This document shows, in pieces, positions 7,759-17,807 of a DNA stretch of 64,000 nucleotides. Below the pieces are notes generated by a model that was not told where the DNA came from, ran no database searches, and saw only the letters and a list, made by a program, of their open reading frames with translations. The position numbers and the translations under genes are program-made. The DNA lies in contig JALSOX010000025.1 in NCBI GenBank assembly GCA_026986255.1, positions 18,226 to 82,225 of the forward strand. The letters are read 5' to 3'. Within the stretch, counting starts at the first letter, position 1. Each line of letters starts with the position of its first letter. The DNA is from Desulfurococcales archaeon (GTDB taxonomy: Archaea; Thermoproteota; Thermoprotei_A; Sulfolobales; NBVN01).

Positions 7759-8825
7759 AAGGGAAGACCAAGGCCCAGCTACTTAAGGTGCTACGGAAAC
7801 TAGAGGAGTCTAAGAAGGTTACTAAGGAGAAGGTAAGGCCAGCAATTCTGAGGAAGCAGCAGATAGTTCAAGAAATACGCGACTTACTTCGCAGGTATAG
7901 GTGCGTAGCAATAATAAGCCTAGACGGTGTCCCAACGCCTCAGTATAAGAAGATAAAGCGGGAGCTATCTAAGTACGGATTTATCAAGGTATACAAGAAC
8001 AGCATATTCCTTAGAGCAGCGCGCGAGGAGGGGATACCGAACGTTGATGAACTTAAGAAATACCTCATCGGTACTAATGCCTTCATGTTCACGAACCTGA
8101 ATCCGTATGAGCTTGCACTACTGCTGGACAAGTTAGCAGCGCCCAAGTACGCTAAGCCAGGAGACATAGCGAGCGACGACATATACGTACCTGAAGGATC
8201 CACCGGAATACCGCCTGGACCAATGCTTTCAGTGTTCGGCAAACTCCGAATAAGGACGCAGGTAAGGGAAGGCGTTATCTGGATAGCTAAAGAAACTAAG
8301 GTAGCGTCGGCAGGAGATGAGATATCACCCGAGCTCGCGTCATTGCTTAGGAAACTCGATATCAAACCAGTAGTTGTCAAGCTAAAGCCCAGGGTAGTGT
8401 GGGAAGAGGGAAGTGTAATACCTGCGGAGCAACTCAAGGTGGATGTGGACGCCTTTAGAGATGACTTACTGCGTGCTGTAAGTATAGTGAGGGAAGTCGC
8501 GGTAGAAGCTGCGTTACCGTTACCTGATATACTACCGGAGATCATAGCTAGGGCTTACCGCCGTGCCGCTCTCTTAGCTGGAGAGGCTGGCTTCATAACG
8601 CCTGAGACTGCGGTTGAAGTGATCAGGAGAGCGATGGCTAAGGCTTTAGCCCTCGCAACGCAGTTACAGCAGAAAGCACCTGACCTTGGCATTGAGGTTA
8701 GCGCACAGGTAGCACCTGCCGCGCCAGTAGCTACTGGCACACCAGCTGAGGAGAAGGAGGAGGAAGAAGAGAAGGAGGTCAGCGAAGAAGAGATTGCTGA
8801 AGGCATATCATCACTATTCGGCTAA
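7755..8825 (+). CDS. rplP0: Acidic ribosomal protein P0 (L10e)
   Basis: 356 residues: N-terminal rRNA-binding domain (about 1-200), a helical spine that binds P1/L12 dimers (about 250-310), and an acidic tail with a long glutamate run ending EGISSLFG, the elongation-factor-binding motif. Unusually, no L12/P1 gene follows: the next 170 bases are non-coding and alaS comes next. Confidence 0.96.
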   Translation: MKGKTKAQLLKVLRKLEESKKVTKEKVRPAILRKQQIVQEIRDLLRRYRCVAIISLDGVPTPQYKKIKRELSKYGFIKVYKNSIFLRAAREEGIPNVDELKKYLIGTNAFMFTNLNPYELALLLDKLAAPKYAKPGDIASDDIYVPEGSTGIPPGPMLSVFGKLRIRTQVREGVIWIAKETKVASAGDEISPELASLLRKLDIKPVVVKLKPRVVWEEGSVIPAEQLKVDVDAFRDDLLRAVSIVREVAVEAALPLPDILPEIIARAYRRAALLAGEAGFITPETAVEVIRRAMAKALALATQLQQKAPDLGIEVSAQVAPAAPVATGTPAEEKEEEEEKEVSEEEIAEGISSLFG

Positions 8826-8996
8826 CAAGGAATTAAGGCCCATTCAACCTCTTCAATATTAAACTTACCTCTCATTTGCTTCATTTACTTTGTATTCTCT
8901 CGAAACGGTTCTAGGGTTTTCAAGTCCGCATCCCGCGTTGCGGTACCTAATCATTATTAAGTCTTAGCCAAGGTATTTCCAGAGCGGGGAGGGATC
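8826..8996. other. P0-alaS intergenic region, no L12 gene
   Basis: No frame here could encode the roughly 105-residue P1/L12 protein. It contains pyrimidine-rich runs after the P0 stop, which may end transcription, and an AT-rich ATTATTAAG at about 8953-8961 that could be the alaS TATA box, then a GGGGAGGGA ribosome binding site. Confidence 0.6.
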
Positions 8997-11762
8997 GTGA
9001 AGGTAGATCCATCTATTTATAGAGTTAAGATGTTCCGTGAACGTGGGTATACCAGACAGAAATGCCCGATCTGCGGAGAATTTTTCTGGTCTCTCAACGA
9101 GAGGCCTAACTGTGGGGATGCGCCCTGCAGCGACTACTACTTCTTTGACCTCAAGATAAGATCCCCACCCTTGAGTGTTGAGGAAGCCAGGCAGAAGTTC
9201 CTAAGGTTCTTTGAGAGAAATGGTCATGAGGTAATAGAGCCGTATCCCGTCGTTGCTAGGTGGAGGGACGACCTGTACCTCACGATTGCCTCCATAGTCG
9301 TGTTTCAGCCGCACGTGACGTCCGGCATAGTCCCTCCACCAGCCAACCCCTTAGTGATAGCGCAGCCGTGCATAAGGCTAGAGGACTTAGATAGTGTGGG
9401 CTTCACTTTTGGCAGACACTTAACGAGCTTTATAATGGGAGGTCATCACGCCTTCAACTACGAGAACAAGAAGGTATATTTCTCGGACGAAACTGTGGAG
9501 CTTGCTCGGGAGTTCTTCACAAAGGAGATAGGTATCCCGGAAAACGAGTTAGTATTTAAGGAATCATGGTGGGAAGGCGGAGGAAACGCTGGTCCATCAT
9601 TCGAAGTGGCGGTGGGTGGGCTGGAACTAGCAACCTTAGTGTTTATGATGTACGAGGAACATGATGGGTCATACCGCGAGATGCCGATAAAGGTCGTAGA
9701 TACTGGGTACGGAATAGAGAGAATAGCGTGGTTCACGCAACGCGCCCCCACAGCCTTCCACGCCATATATGGCGACCTCGTGCATAAGTACCATAAGGTG
9801 CTAAACGTGCGGGAGCCCCCTGAGAGGGTGCTTTATAGCGCAATAAAATACGTGGGTAGGCTCAACCCTAAGGATCCAGAGAAGTACACTATCTTGAAAC
9901 GTAATGTCGCTAAGGAATTAAGCCTAGGTGAGGAGGAGATAGGGAAATACCTCGACAAGGAGATAATGGTTCTGGCGTTGCTTGACCATGTCAGGACAGC
10001 CGCATTAATGCTCTCAGACGGGATAGTCCCGTCAAACACGGGTGAAGGCTACCTGGCAAGGCTAGTACTCAGGAGAATATTCAGGATATTAACACTGCTT
10101 AACATGCTGAAGGGTGACACCATCAGCGAACTCTTCCAGTTACAATCAACGTACTGGAAACGAACATTTCCGCAGATCTCTGAAAGAATGGATTACATCC
10201 ATGACGTAACCAGGTACGAATTAAGGAAATTCATGGACACTGTAAAGAAAGCACCGCAACTCGTCCACAAGTACTTGAAGAAAGGCGGCACCGGTTTAAG
10301 CACTGATGAGTTAGTGAGGTTATACGATAGTCACGGCATCCCACCTGACCTCGTGGTGGAGATAGCGTCCCGCTTAGGCGTGAATGTTAAGGTACCGCCC
10401 AACTTCTACGCCATAGTTGCGGCAAAGCACGGAAAAGCACCCATAAAGAAGGGCAAGGTCAGTAAGCTACCGCCAGAAATTGTTGAGAAGGTCAAGTCAT
10501 TGAACCCCACGGAGCTACTGTTCCATAAAGATCCTTACCTAAGGGAGTTTCACGGGCAAGTACTGTTTGCTAGGGACAGGTACGTAGTGTTGGATAGGAC
10601 AGCGTTTTACCCTGAGGGCGGTGGTCAAGCCCCAGATACGGGCTACCTAGAGATAGAGGATGTTGGCAAGTTCCGCGTGGTTAATACCCAGAAGGTAGGT
10701 AGTGTGGTTGTCCACATACTCGAGAGACCCGTACCCTCAGATGTGAGGGGACTGAAAGTTCGTGGCGTAATAGACTGGCACCGCAGATTCACGTTAATGA
10801 GGCACCACACAGCAACGCACATCATCCTAGGTACGTGCCGTAGGGTACTCGGAGAACACGTGTGGCAGGCAGGTGCAGAGAAAAGCTTGGATAGGGCTAG
10901 GCTAGACATAACTCACTACAAGCTCTTGAGTGAGGAGGAGATCCGTAAGATAGAGGACCTAGCTAATGAGATCATTAATGAAGGACTACGGGTTAAGACA
11001 GCGTACATGGATAAGTACGAGGCCGAAGCTAGGTATGGGTTCAGACTATATGAGGGTGGGGTTGTTCTCGAACCAACCATAAGGGTCGTCGAGATCGAGG
11101 GTTTGGACGCCGAAGCATGCTTCGGAACCCACGTAATGAACACGCGGGAGGTAGGCGCGATAAAGATTGTTAATGTCGATAGAATAGCTGATGGTGTCGT
11201 CAGGTTGGAGTACGTAGCCGGAACCAACATTGCTACCTACGCCAGGAGGTTAGAAAGTAAGATTGCAGAGGTCTCACGAATCCTGGGAGGGGACGCTCTG
11301 CAAAAGGCTAAAGCCGTAGTTGAGGATCTAGGCAGGCTACGTAACCTCCTAACTAAGTATAGGAAGGAGTACCTAGAGTACATGCGTGAAAAAGTATTAC
11401 GTAGTTCTGAGGAAATTAACGGTATAAGGTTCTCCGTTATTAAGCTAGAAATAGGAGATAAGGAAATCACCAGCGAACTATTACTGAGGGTAAGCAAGGA
11501 AGAAAAGAACTTCATAGCCTTCGTCTTAGAACCTATAGAGAGCGGTACACGTATCGAGTGCGCGGCAGGAGAACACGTAGCAAGGAGGGCACCAGTTAAC
11601 ATGTTACTGCGGGCAATCATCAGGGAACTTGGTGGGAGGGGAGGCGGTAAACCAACACATGCTTCGGGGTTCATACCTAAGCCAGCGACTAAGGAACTGC
11701 TAGAAAACATACGTGATGCTCTACGAAGACAGTTAACAGCGTTAACAGGTAAGACAACATGA
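8997..11762 (+). CDS. alaS: Alanyl-tRNA synthetase (archaeal type)
   Basis: 921 residues from GTG 8997 with GGGGAGGGA upstream. It starts with the archaeal zinc-binding extension (CPICG, then CGDAPC), followed by the class II catalytic core (QPCIRLEDLD, GGGNAGPSFE), the tRNA-recognition region, and the editing domain with HHTATH near residue 603 and CFGTH near residue 709. The C-Ala domain ends with GGRGGGKPTHASG. It overlaps the next gene by four bases. Confidence 0.97.
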   Translation: MKVDPSIYRVKMFRERGYTRQKCPICGEFFWSLNERPNCGDAPCSDYYFFDLKIRSPPLSVEEARQKFLRFFERNGHEVIEPYPVVARWRDDLYLTIASIVVFQPHVTSGIVPPPANPLVIAQPCIRLEDLDSVGFTFGRHLTSFIMGGHHAFNYENKKVYFSDETVELAREFFTKEIGIPENELVFKESWWEGGGNAGPSFEVAVGGLELATLVFMMYEEHDGSYREMPIKVVDTGYGIERIAWFTQRAPTAFHAIYGDLVHKYHKVLNVREPPERVLYSAIKYVGRLNPKDPEKYTILKRNVAKELSLGEEEIGKYLDKEIMVLALLDHVRTAALMLSDGIVPSNTGEGYLARLVLRRIFRILTLLNMLKGDTISELFQLQSTYWKRTFPQISERMDYIHDVTRYELRKFMDTVKKAPQLVHKYLKKGGTGLSTDELVRLYDSHGIPPDLVVEIASRLGVNVKVPPNFYAIVAAKHGKAPIKKGKVSKLPPEIVEKVKSLNPTELLFHKDPYLREFHGQVLFARDRYVVLDRTAFYPEGGGQAPDTGYLEIEDVGKFRVVNTQKVGSVVVHILERPVPSDVRGLKVRGVIDWHRRFTLMRHHTATHIILGTCRRVLGEHVWQAGAEKSLDRARLDITHYKLLSEEEIRKIEDLANEIINEGLRVKTAYMDKYEAEARYGFRLYEGGVVLEPTIRVVEIEGLDAEACFGTHVMNTREVGAIKIVNVDRIADGVVRLEYVAGTNIATYARRLESKIAEVSRILGGDALQKAKAVVEDLGRLRNLLTKYRKEYLEYMREKVLRSSEEINGIRFSVIKLEIGDKEITSELLLRVSKEEKNFIAFVLEPIESGTRIECAAGEHVARRAPVNMLLRAIIRELGGRGGGKPTHASGFIPKPATKELLENIRDALRRQLTALTGKTT

Positions 11763-12451
11763 CAAAAAATCCCGAAGAATACCTGCGTCGAGAGCTACTT
11801 GATGCGCTAATCGATTACAAATACCTGCTTAACCGAGGGTACAAGTCGAGAGGCGCGTTAAATCTAGTCACGTCGAGGTACTTGTTGTCTAAGGAAGAGA
11901 GGATGTTACTTTATCGATGCATACACAGTGATAATGATGTTACCCTTATTCGAGAAAAGATCGTTAGCGAGATTCGAGGACGTCACTTAATCATTGACGG
12001 GTATAACGTGTTACTGACAGTGGCTGCAGCCATTGAGGGGCTACCACTTTACCTATGCGATGACGGCATAGTGAGGGATTTAAGAAGCATGAAGATCAGG
12101 GACTTCTCAACCCCATCAATTATGAATGCCATTAAACTCATTAAGGACGCGACAGACGAGCTGAGACCCAACAACGTTACTTTATTCCTAGACAAGTCCG
12201 TTAGCATGAGTGCAGAGCATTCCAAGGTGATACATGCGCTGTCCCCTCAATGGGAAGTCATCTTAGCGTCGAAAGCGGATACTGAGGTTATAGCTTCTAG
12301 GGGGGTTGTCGCTAGCAGTGACTATGTCATACTCATGGAAGCCAATGAGATATATGACCTAGCGGGCTTCGTAGTCCTTAGGAAATTCCCAGACCAAATA
12401 GTAAATCTGCTGGGATACCTTAAGCGAAACCTAAATAACCCAAGGAACTAA
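11759..12451 (+). CDS. DUF434/DUF5616 archaeal protein
   Basis: 230 residues. An N-terminal helical part (about 1-60) resembles DUF434. It is followed by a domain with HLIIDGYNV at about residues 76-84 and DKSVS in the middle, reminiscent of PIN/NYN-type nucleases in which aspartates bind metal. The activity is unproven. It overlaps alaS by four bases and is likely co-transcribed with it. Confidence 0.75.
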   Translation: MTKNPEEYLRRELLDALIDYKYLLNRGYKSRGALNLVTSRYLLSKEERMLLYRCIHSDNDVTLIREKIVSEIRGRHLIIDGYNVLLTVAAAIEGLPLYLCDDGIVRDLRSMKIRDFSTPSIMNAIKLIKDATDELRPNNVTLFLDKSVSMSAEHSKVIHALSPQWEVILASKADTEVIASRGVVASSDYVILMEANEIYDLAGFVVLRKFPDQIVNLLGYLKRNLNNPRN

Positions 12452-12466
12452 AACACCAATTGGCGA

Positions 12467-12541
12467 GGGCCCGTAGCCTAGCCAGGATAGGGCGCCGGCC
12501 TTCTAAGCCGGTGATCCGGGGTTCAAATCCCCGCGGGCCCG
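12467..12541 (+). tRNA. tRNA-Arg (TCT)
   Basis: Acceptor GGGCCCG/CGGGCCC, discriminator G, encoded CCA. Anticodon stem CCGGC/GCCGG with loop CTTCTAA, anticodon TCT. T-arm GGGGTTCAAATCCCC. No intron. Confidence 0.95.
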
Positions 12542-12656
12542 CCACACACGACACGCGGGTTCTTAAGGCTACGGGTACATTATAGGGCCTTACTCTGGTG
12601 CGAGGCATAGTTTAATTGGTGGAGGAACTTCGACCGCTTTTAAGTTCTTAATATTA

Positions 12657-14309
12657 CTAAGTGGTGGGGTATATTGGCTGTAGTGCTTGAGTCATCACCG
12701 AACTCAGCGGCTTCATCATTACATTCACTAAGATGTTTGATGCGTAGGCACTTATACCACCTAGGAGCAAAAGTAGGCCCATATAATACATCACTGTGTG
12801 ACGGAGCCCTCCATTCGTCATTGTTAGTGCACAGGAGTTTATCACAGTTAATGCTACTGCCGTACTTAAGCTGAGTAACATTATTATAGGCTGTGGAATT
12901 GCGTAGAACGGTATCAGTGTTTGAATGCTTGATAGCGCCCTAGCGAATATTGACATCAAGCTCGTTATGAAAGTTATGAGTAGTATGTTCGTTACGTGTA
13001 GCGCGTAAACAGAGGTCTCGAATGTTTTATGAACTTGGAATCTACGTCTCCTTATCCTGTTTATCATTAGGGAAAGGTCAGAAAGTATTAGACCTACCTT
13101 ATAGGTGTTGCCTCCGAACTTCAGTGTGTCACTTATTATCTCTGATGACCTTCTGACAAGCTCGGACGCGCTACTCTTGGCGAATTCCTTTATAGCTACG
13201 CTAAAGCTAATGTTATTGGCTAGGAGCGTATGTAACCTTCTCACAGCTGACGCTATGCGCCCGAAAACCACGCTTGTGAGGGGCTCAATGGCTTTTAAGG
13301 GAGACGGTATTATTGAGAGGTTATTACCATACATACGGACGAAGACGGGGAAGTCCTCATCAACTAGGCGTACGTGATTCTCTATTTTCCTAATCAGGTA
13401 GCCCGGCGCGAGTAGGAGTAGACCAACTACCGCTATCAAGAGGTATGCGTCAATGTTTATAACGTAAAACAGATACATTATGAATATCCAGAGGCTAGCG
13501 GCAACGCCAGCGAGTACAGCCATGAACGGCACCTCAAGCACCTTCCTGCGGGCCTTCCCCGTAATCACGAGGAAGTCCTTAGGTAGACCTATGCGAAGCG
13601 TGATTAGCACAGCAACCAAGGCTATGAATGACCCTATGAAGGACACGTAAATAATCGTCAGGTCACCACCGAAGATTATGGATAACACAAGTAGGTTGGA
13701 GATAACGAATATCACTGAAGTCATAACGGCTGTGTATACTCCTAGAAGTACGCGTACGGAGTCCATAACTCTGGAGTATATGTACTCAAACGTGTTCATA
13801 GAGTTCCTTAACTCGACCTCCATGAATCTCTCGATGTCCTCACCGACCATAACCGCGGCGGCGTATCTTTCCATGAAATCCTTAAGGTACTTAACACCCT
13901 CAGCATCCTTACTAACTATCATCATTGCGCGCGGGAAGTCGTAGCCGTACTCCTTAACTAGGAGGTAAACGCGTTTGAAGAACTTAGCGTACTTGCCATA
14001 AATGTTCTCCTTAGACACTGAGCCAACAACGTTCACGTTAGACGTCTTACTTGATGCTACTGAAAGCATGTGCGCCAGCATGAATATGAAGTCTATATCT
14101 GGTTCGTACCTCTCCTTCTTTATGCCCATTAGTTGAGGCATGTAGAAAATAATGAATAACGCGAAGGAAACAGTGCCTAGGATCACGTAGTTCGTTGGGT
14201 ACGGTATCTTAACGTACATTACAGCATAATACACGGCGTAGGCAATAAAGGATATCACTAAGGATCTTAGCACTATATCCTTAGGCTTAGGTAACTTCAC
14301 GTTCTTCAT
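12657..14309 (-). CDS. arlJ: Archaellum membrane platform protein ArlJ (FlaJ)
   Basis: 550 residues with about nine hydrophobic segments: two near the N-terminus (residues 14-33, 40-58), a central group around 195-300 and a C-terminal group around 430-540. The cytoplasmic loops between them are basic, the TadC/GspF-type pattern. ArlJ is the membrane core that interacts with the ArlI motor. Its ATG overlaps the arlI stop (ATGA). It is the last gene of the operon. Confidence 0.93.
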   Translation of the reverse strand: MKNVKLPKPKDIVLRSLVISFIAYAVYYAVMYVKIPYPTNYVILGTVSFALFIIFYMPQLMGIKKERYEPDIDFIFMLAHMLSVASSKTSNVNVVGSVSKENIYGKYAKFFKRVYLLVKEYGYDFPRAMMIVSKDAEGVKYLKDFMERYAAAVMVGEDIERFMEVELRNSMNTFEYIYSRVMDSVRVLLGVYTAVMTSVIFVISNLLVLSIIFGGDLTIIYVSFIGSFIALVAVLITLRIGLPKDFLVITGKARRKVLEVPFMAVLAGVAASLWIFIMYLFYVINIDAYLLIAVVGLLLLAPGYLIRKIENHVRLVDEDFPVFVRMYGNNLSIIPSPLKAIEPLTSVVFGRIASAVRRLHTLLANNISFSVAIKEFAKSSASELVRRSSEIISDTLKFGGNTYKVGLILSDLSLMINRIRRRRFQVHKTFETSVYALHVTNILLITFITSLMSIFARALSSIQTLIPFYAIPQPIIMLLSLSTAVALTVINSCALTMTNGGLRHTVMYYMGLLLLLGGISAYASNILVNVMMKPLSSVMTQALQPIYPTT

Positions 14310-16066
14310 AGCAGGGCCCCTGCCCTCAACCTCTTTAGGGCCTCCTCGACACCCAATTCATCAGCCTTCACAACAGCTTTCCACACGTCCCAGTAGTTGA
14401 ATACCTTACGCCTAACCATTTCCTCTAGGAACATCCTCCTCAGCTCAAGCTCATCATATATCTCCTTTATCCTGCTCCTAGGTATGCCTTTCATTACAGC
14501 TATTTTCTCCTCAAGCAGGTAGCTTGCTCCCCTACCGCTGAATATGAACCTGTCGGTTGACGGGTCCCAGACGAAGACCGGTACGGCTAGGATGCTGTCG
14601 GTTGAGGGGTCATAACCTATTAGCTCGTAGAGCTTAATCATTCTCCTTGCAAGGAACCCTTGCTTCGTGTACACGGCGCTTTGGAACCAAGCGAAGTTCA
14701 AGGAATCCATGTTAGTTTTCGGCACGTTTATTGGGTGGTTAGTGAGCCTCTGGACAAGCCTGTCTATATCGGCGGCGTGGAACGTGGAGAGTACGGGGTG
14801 GCCTGTTTGCATTGCTTGGAACGCTATGTTACCCTCAGCTCCACGTATCTCGCCGACTATGATGTAGTTAGGTCGTTGCCTGAGGGCGGCCTTGAGTAGG
14901 TCGAACATCGTGACGCTGCTTTCTGGCTTGCCAGTATCTCTGGTTAGTTCCCTCGTCCAGTTGGGGTGCGGCACTATGACCTCAGCAGTGTCCTCGATAG
15001 ACACTATCTTAGCGCTCGGTCTTATGAACACGAGCATGGCCGTTAGTGAGGTTGTCTTACCGCTGGCAGTTTCACCACATATGAAGCCACTCATGCCCTC
15101 CCTCAGTAGGATCCACATGTATGCAGCAACCCTAGCGTCGAAGGTGCCCCAGTTTATGAGTTGAGTTACGCTTAGCGGGGTCTTCGAGACCTTACGGATC
15201 GTGAAGTTAGAGCCTCTTAGGCTAACGTCAGTCCCGTACACTATGTTTATACGTGAGCCGTCAGGTAATGTCGCGTCCACTATGGGTCTAGCGTTTGAGA
15301 GTGGCTTACCGATCTTCTCAGCTAGTGCTATTAAGTACGCATTGAGCTCATCATGACTTTTAAACCCTACATTACTCTCCATAGGTCCAAACACCTTATG
15401 TATTATGAAGATGTTGCCTAATCCGCTGCATGAGATGTCCTCTATGTACGGGTCACGTATGAAGGGCTCGAGCAGTCCTACACTTATCTTATCCCTGACT
15501 ATGTGATATATCACGGCATTAAGTAACTCCTCGGGCTTCACGTACTTGACCGTCTCCTTACCTCCGTTGCCACTGTTGCCTCCACGCCTCCTGAACGCTA
15601 ACCTCCTCCTGCCTCCGTTAGGGCCTCCTAAGCTAGTGAAGGATGATTTAACTAGCTCAAGCAGCATGCAGGCTTTCTCCTGCGGCGACTTCGGTACGTA
15701 GCCTTCAGGTATTTTAGCCGCAATTAACTCTTCAGCCTCACGCAATATCTCCTCAGGAGGTCTAGGCGGCTCTATAACTATGTACCTAGCATATCCTCCC
15801 TCAGTTCGTTCACTAAGCGCGTGAATGAATATCCCGCCACCGACCGGGTAGATCACGTTGAATTGCTTCCTGAACTTATACTCGCTAGGCACCTTATCAA
15901 CGAAGTCAGGCTCTCCGTACTTTTCCCTAACCTGCGCTATGTACTCCTTCAAGTACCACGGTTCTTCCTCCTCATGGTAAGGTAGTTTGCACTCTGCGCT
16001 AAACTTAACTTCCTCAACTCTCTTCCTTTTGAGTCGTAGTTTCGGAACAGGCACCTTCAGTGCCAT
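14306..16066 (-). CDS. arlI: Archaellum assembly/rotation ATPase ArlI (FlaI)
   Basis: 586 residues from ATG 16066, which has a strong AAGGAGGTGA site; GTG 16075 is a weaker alternative. Secretion ATPase of the GspE/VirB11 superfamily: Walker A GETASGKTTS at about residues 331-340, then the Asp box and a Walker B within the IIVGEIRGAEG stretch. Homologues power both assembly and rotation. A Gly/Arg/Asn-rich insertion at about residues 147-170 separates the N-terminal and catalytic parts and looks like a flexible linker. Confidence 0.95.
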   Translation of the reverse strand: MALKVPVPKLRLKRKRVEEVKFSAECKLPYHEEEEPWYLKEYIAQVREKYGEPDFVDKVPSEYKFRKQFNVIYPVGGGIFIHALSERTEGGYARYIVIEPPRPPEEILREAEELIAAKIPEGYVPKSPQEKACMLLELVKSSFTSLGGPNGGRRRLAFRRRGGNSGNGGKETVKYVKPEELLNAVIYHIVRDKISVGLLEPFIRDPYIEDISCSGLGNIFIIHKVFGPMESNVGFKSHDELNAYLIALAEKIGKPLSNARPIVDATLPDGSRINIVYGTDVSLRGSNFTIRKVSKTPLSVTQLINWGTFDARVAAYMWILLREGMSGFICGETASGKTTSLTAMLVFIRPSAKIVSIEDTAEVIVPHPNWTRELTRDTGKPESSVTMFDLLKAALRQRPNYIIVGEIRGAEGNIAFQAMQTGHPVLSTFHAADIDRLVQRLTNHPINVPKTNMDSLNFAWFQSAVYTKQGFLARRMIKLYELIGYDPSTDSILAVPVFVWDPSTDRFIFSGRGASYLLEEKIAVMKGIPRSRIKEIYDELELRRMFLEEMVRRKVFNYWDVWKAVVKADELGVEEALKRLRAGALL

Positions 16067-16079
16067 ACGCCTCACCTCC

Positions 16080-16799
16080 TTACGCCTTAGCCGCCTTAAT
16101 CGGGACTATCTTAATACCCATTGCGGGGTCAACATCGAAGGTAATTGAGGTCTCAGCTCCAGGGGGCATCCCCCTCATCTTAACTATGCTCATAACCTTC
16201 AGTATCCTGCCACCTATGGCTTCATTCCTAACCTTGATGTACCCGTCACACATCCCGCGTATTTTAGATGCTAGTGTATGTTCCACCGCGTTAGGATGCA
16301 TTGTCAGTATCATGGACTTCCCTACGCTCGTGAGGAGTCTCAATCTCTTCATGAAATTCAGCACGGTGCTTGTGTTCGCGTATGTCAGTAGCTGCGTTAA
16401 TGAATCTATGAGGGCTACATCAAAGCGTTCCCCGTTCTTCTCTAGGTATTCGGCCAGCGTAGGTAGTATCAAGCGTCCTAACTGGCGTCTCCACTCAAAC
16501 CTCTTAAGATGAAGCGTGAGTATGCGTAGTTGCCCGAACATGTAGAACTTGTCGACATCAACTAACTGTATTTCCTTCATGCTCCTAATCAGCTCCCTCG
16601 GCGTAACCTCAGTAGCTACCACTAACCCCCTAAGCCCTCTCTTAAGCGCTCCATAAAGGAACTGCTGCCCTAAGGCACTCTTACCGGATCCGTGATCCCC
16701 TTCAATAAGCATTAAGTTCGGGTGCGGGAACCCTCCCCCTAGCCTTATGTCGAGCTCCTCATTTCCCGTGGAAATTATGACGCGCCTCACCCCTATCAC
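16080..16799 (-). CDS. arlH: Archaellum KaiC-like ATPase ArlH (FlaH)
   Basis: 239 residues of RecA/KaiC fold. Walker A GDHGSGKSA at about 34-42, Walker B VALIDSL near residue 130. ArlH binds nucleotide and assembles on ArlI inside the ArlX scaffold. It starts at GTG 16799 overlapping the arlF stop by four bases. Confidence 0.94.
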   Translation of the reverse strand: MIGVRRVIISTGNEELDIRLGGGFPHPNLMLIEGDHGSGKSALGQQFLYGALKRGLRGLVVATEVTPRELIRSMKEIQLVDVDKFYMFGQLRILTLHLKRFEWRRQLGRLILPTLAEYLEKNGERFDVALIDSLTQLLTYANTSTVLNFMKRLRLLTSVGKSMILTMHPNAVEHTLASKIRGMCDGYIKVRNEAIGGRILKVMSIVKMRGMPPGAETSITFDVDPAMGIKIVPIKAAKA

Positions 16800-17302
16800 C
16801 CCAGAGCATACTCGCCCTTAGAGCCCGAGGGGGAAACAAGGATTACCAGTATTGGTTGTGTGCCGGAGGAGGGGGTTGGTAAAGTTACAGTGATTTCGGC
16901 TTTCTCTCCCGGCGCTAGGTAGTCCCCAGAAGAAAGGCTTCGAGTCGTGTTGCCGACATATATCGCGTCAAGCAACCAGCCAGGGTTGCTGCCGTAGTTC
17001 AGTAGGTATGTCTCTGTCTCGTTAAGCGTGTTAACGTACCTGACCACTACCTGCATTGCTGTTAATGGGATTAGAGACACGCCCCTTACCGTGAAGTTTA
17101 TCCTCAACGCCGTTGAGTTTACGATCGTTCCATTAAGTACGAGTATCATCTGATGGGCGGCTAGGGCCTCCTTCTCCAAGCTAGCGGTTGCTTGATTATG
17201 CAGTACAAGTACTGCAGTAACTATTAGTGAGACGCCCGCAACTATTAATGACATGAGCACGAACGCGACTATAGCTCCAGTTATCGTTACTTCGCTTGGC
17301 AT
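16796..17302 (-). CDS. arlF: Archaellum stator protein ArlF (FlaF)
   Basis: 168 residues: one N-terminal membrane helix (about 8-33) and an extracellular beta-sandwich-like domain rich in T/V/N. In the known complex ArlF binds the S-layer and acts with ArlG as stator. The assignment rests on position (between arlG and arlH) and topology, since sequence conservation in this family is low. Confidence 0.8.
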   Translation of the reverse strand: MPSEVTITGAIVAFVLMSLIVAGVSLIVTAVLVLHNQATASLEKEALAAHQMILVLNGTIVNSTALRINFTVRGVSLIPLTAMQVVVRYVNTLNETETYLLNYGSNPGWLLDAIYVGNTTRSLSSGDYLAPGEKAEITVTLPTPSSGTQPILVILVSPSGSKGEYALG

Positions 17303-17308
17303 GGTTTG

Positions 17309-17797
17309 TCACCCTGGCAACACCTCCTCAGCATACGCGCCGGACGGGAGAACAACCTTCACCTCGACAGCCCCTAAGCCCGTGGTATTGTATGGAACCT
17401 TAATCACGATAGTTTCCCCGGGATCCCAGACGTTATCACCATCCAGATCAACGATGTTTGCGGTTGTTGATGATACAACGCTCGATATCAGGAACATCCT
17501 GGGGTATCCATTGTATGGTCCTATGTACACCTCTGACCTATTGTAGAGATCCGTCTCCGATATCTCAATACCTCCGACATTCTTTACATATATTACGTAC
17601 TCGCCCTGCGTTTGATTGTAAAACCCAGCCACTATCTTAATGTTGGTTTGCAACTCCTCCAGCTTACTGTTTATTACGTTAGACAGTACGCTATTGACAT
17701 ACCCCATTCTACCTATAACGTAAGCTGCGAATATTGACGCTAGTATCACACCCACTATCGTTAGGATAGCGTGCACTATCGCTGTCGACTCGCCCAT
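17309..17797 (-). CDS. arlG: Archaellum stator protein ArlG (FlaG)
   Basis: 162 residues: N-terminal membrane helix (about 6-28, AIVHAILTIVGVI) and an extracellular domain containing DLDGDNVWDPGE, a possible calcium-binding loop. ArlG forms filaments capped by ArlF and linked to the S-layer. The order arlG-arlF-arlH-arlI-arlJ matches Sulfolobus. Confidence 0.82.
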   Translation of the reverse strand: MGESTAIVHAILTIVGVILASIFAAYVIGRMGYVNSVLSNVINSKLEELQTNIKIVAGFYNQTQGEYVIYVKNVGGIEISETDLYNRSEVYIGPYNGYPRMFLISSVVSSTTANIVDLDGDNVWDPGETIVIKVPYNTTGLGAVEVKVVLPSGAYAEEVLPG

Positions 17798-17807
17798 TCA
17801 TGATCCC

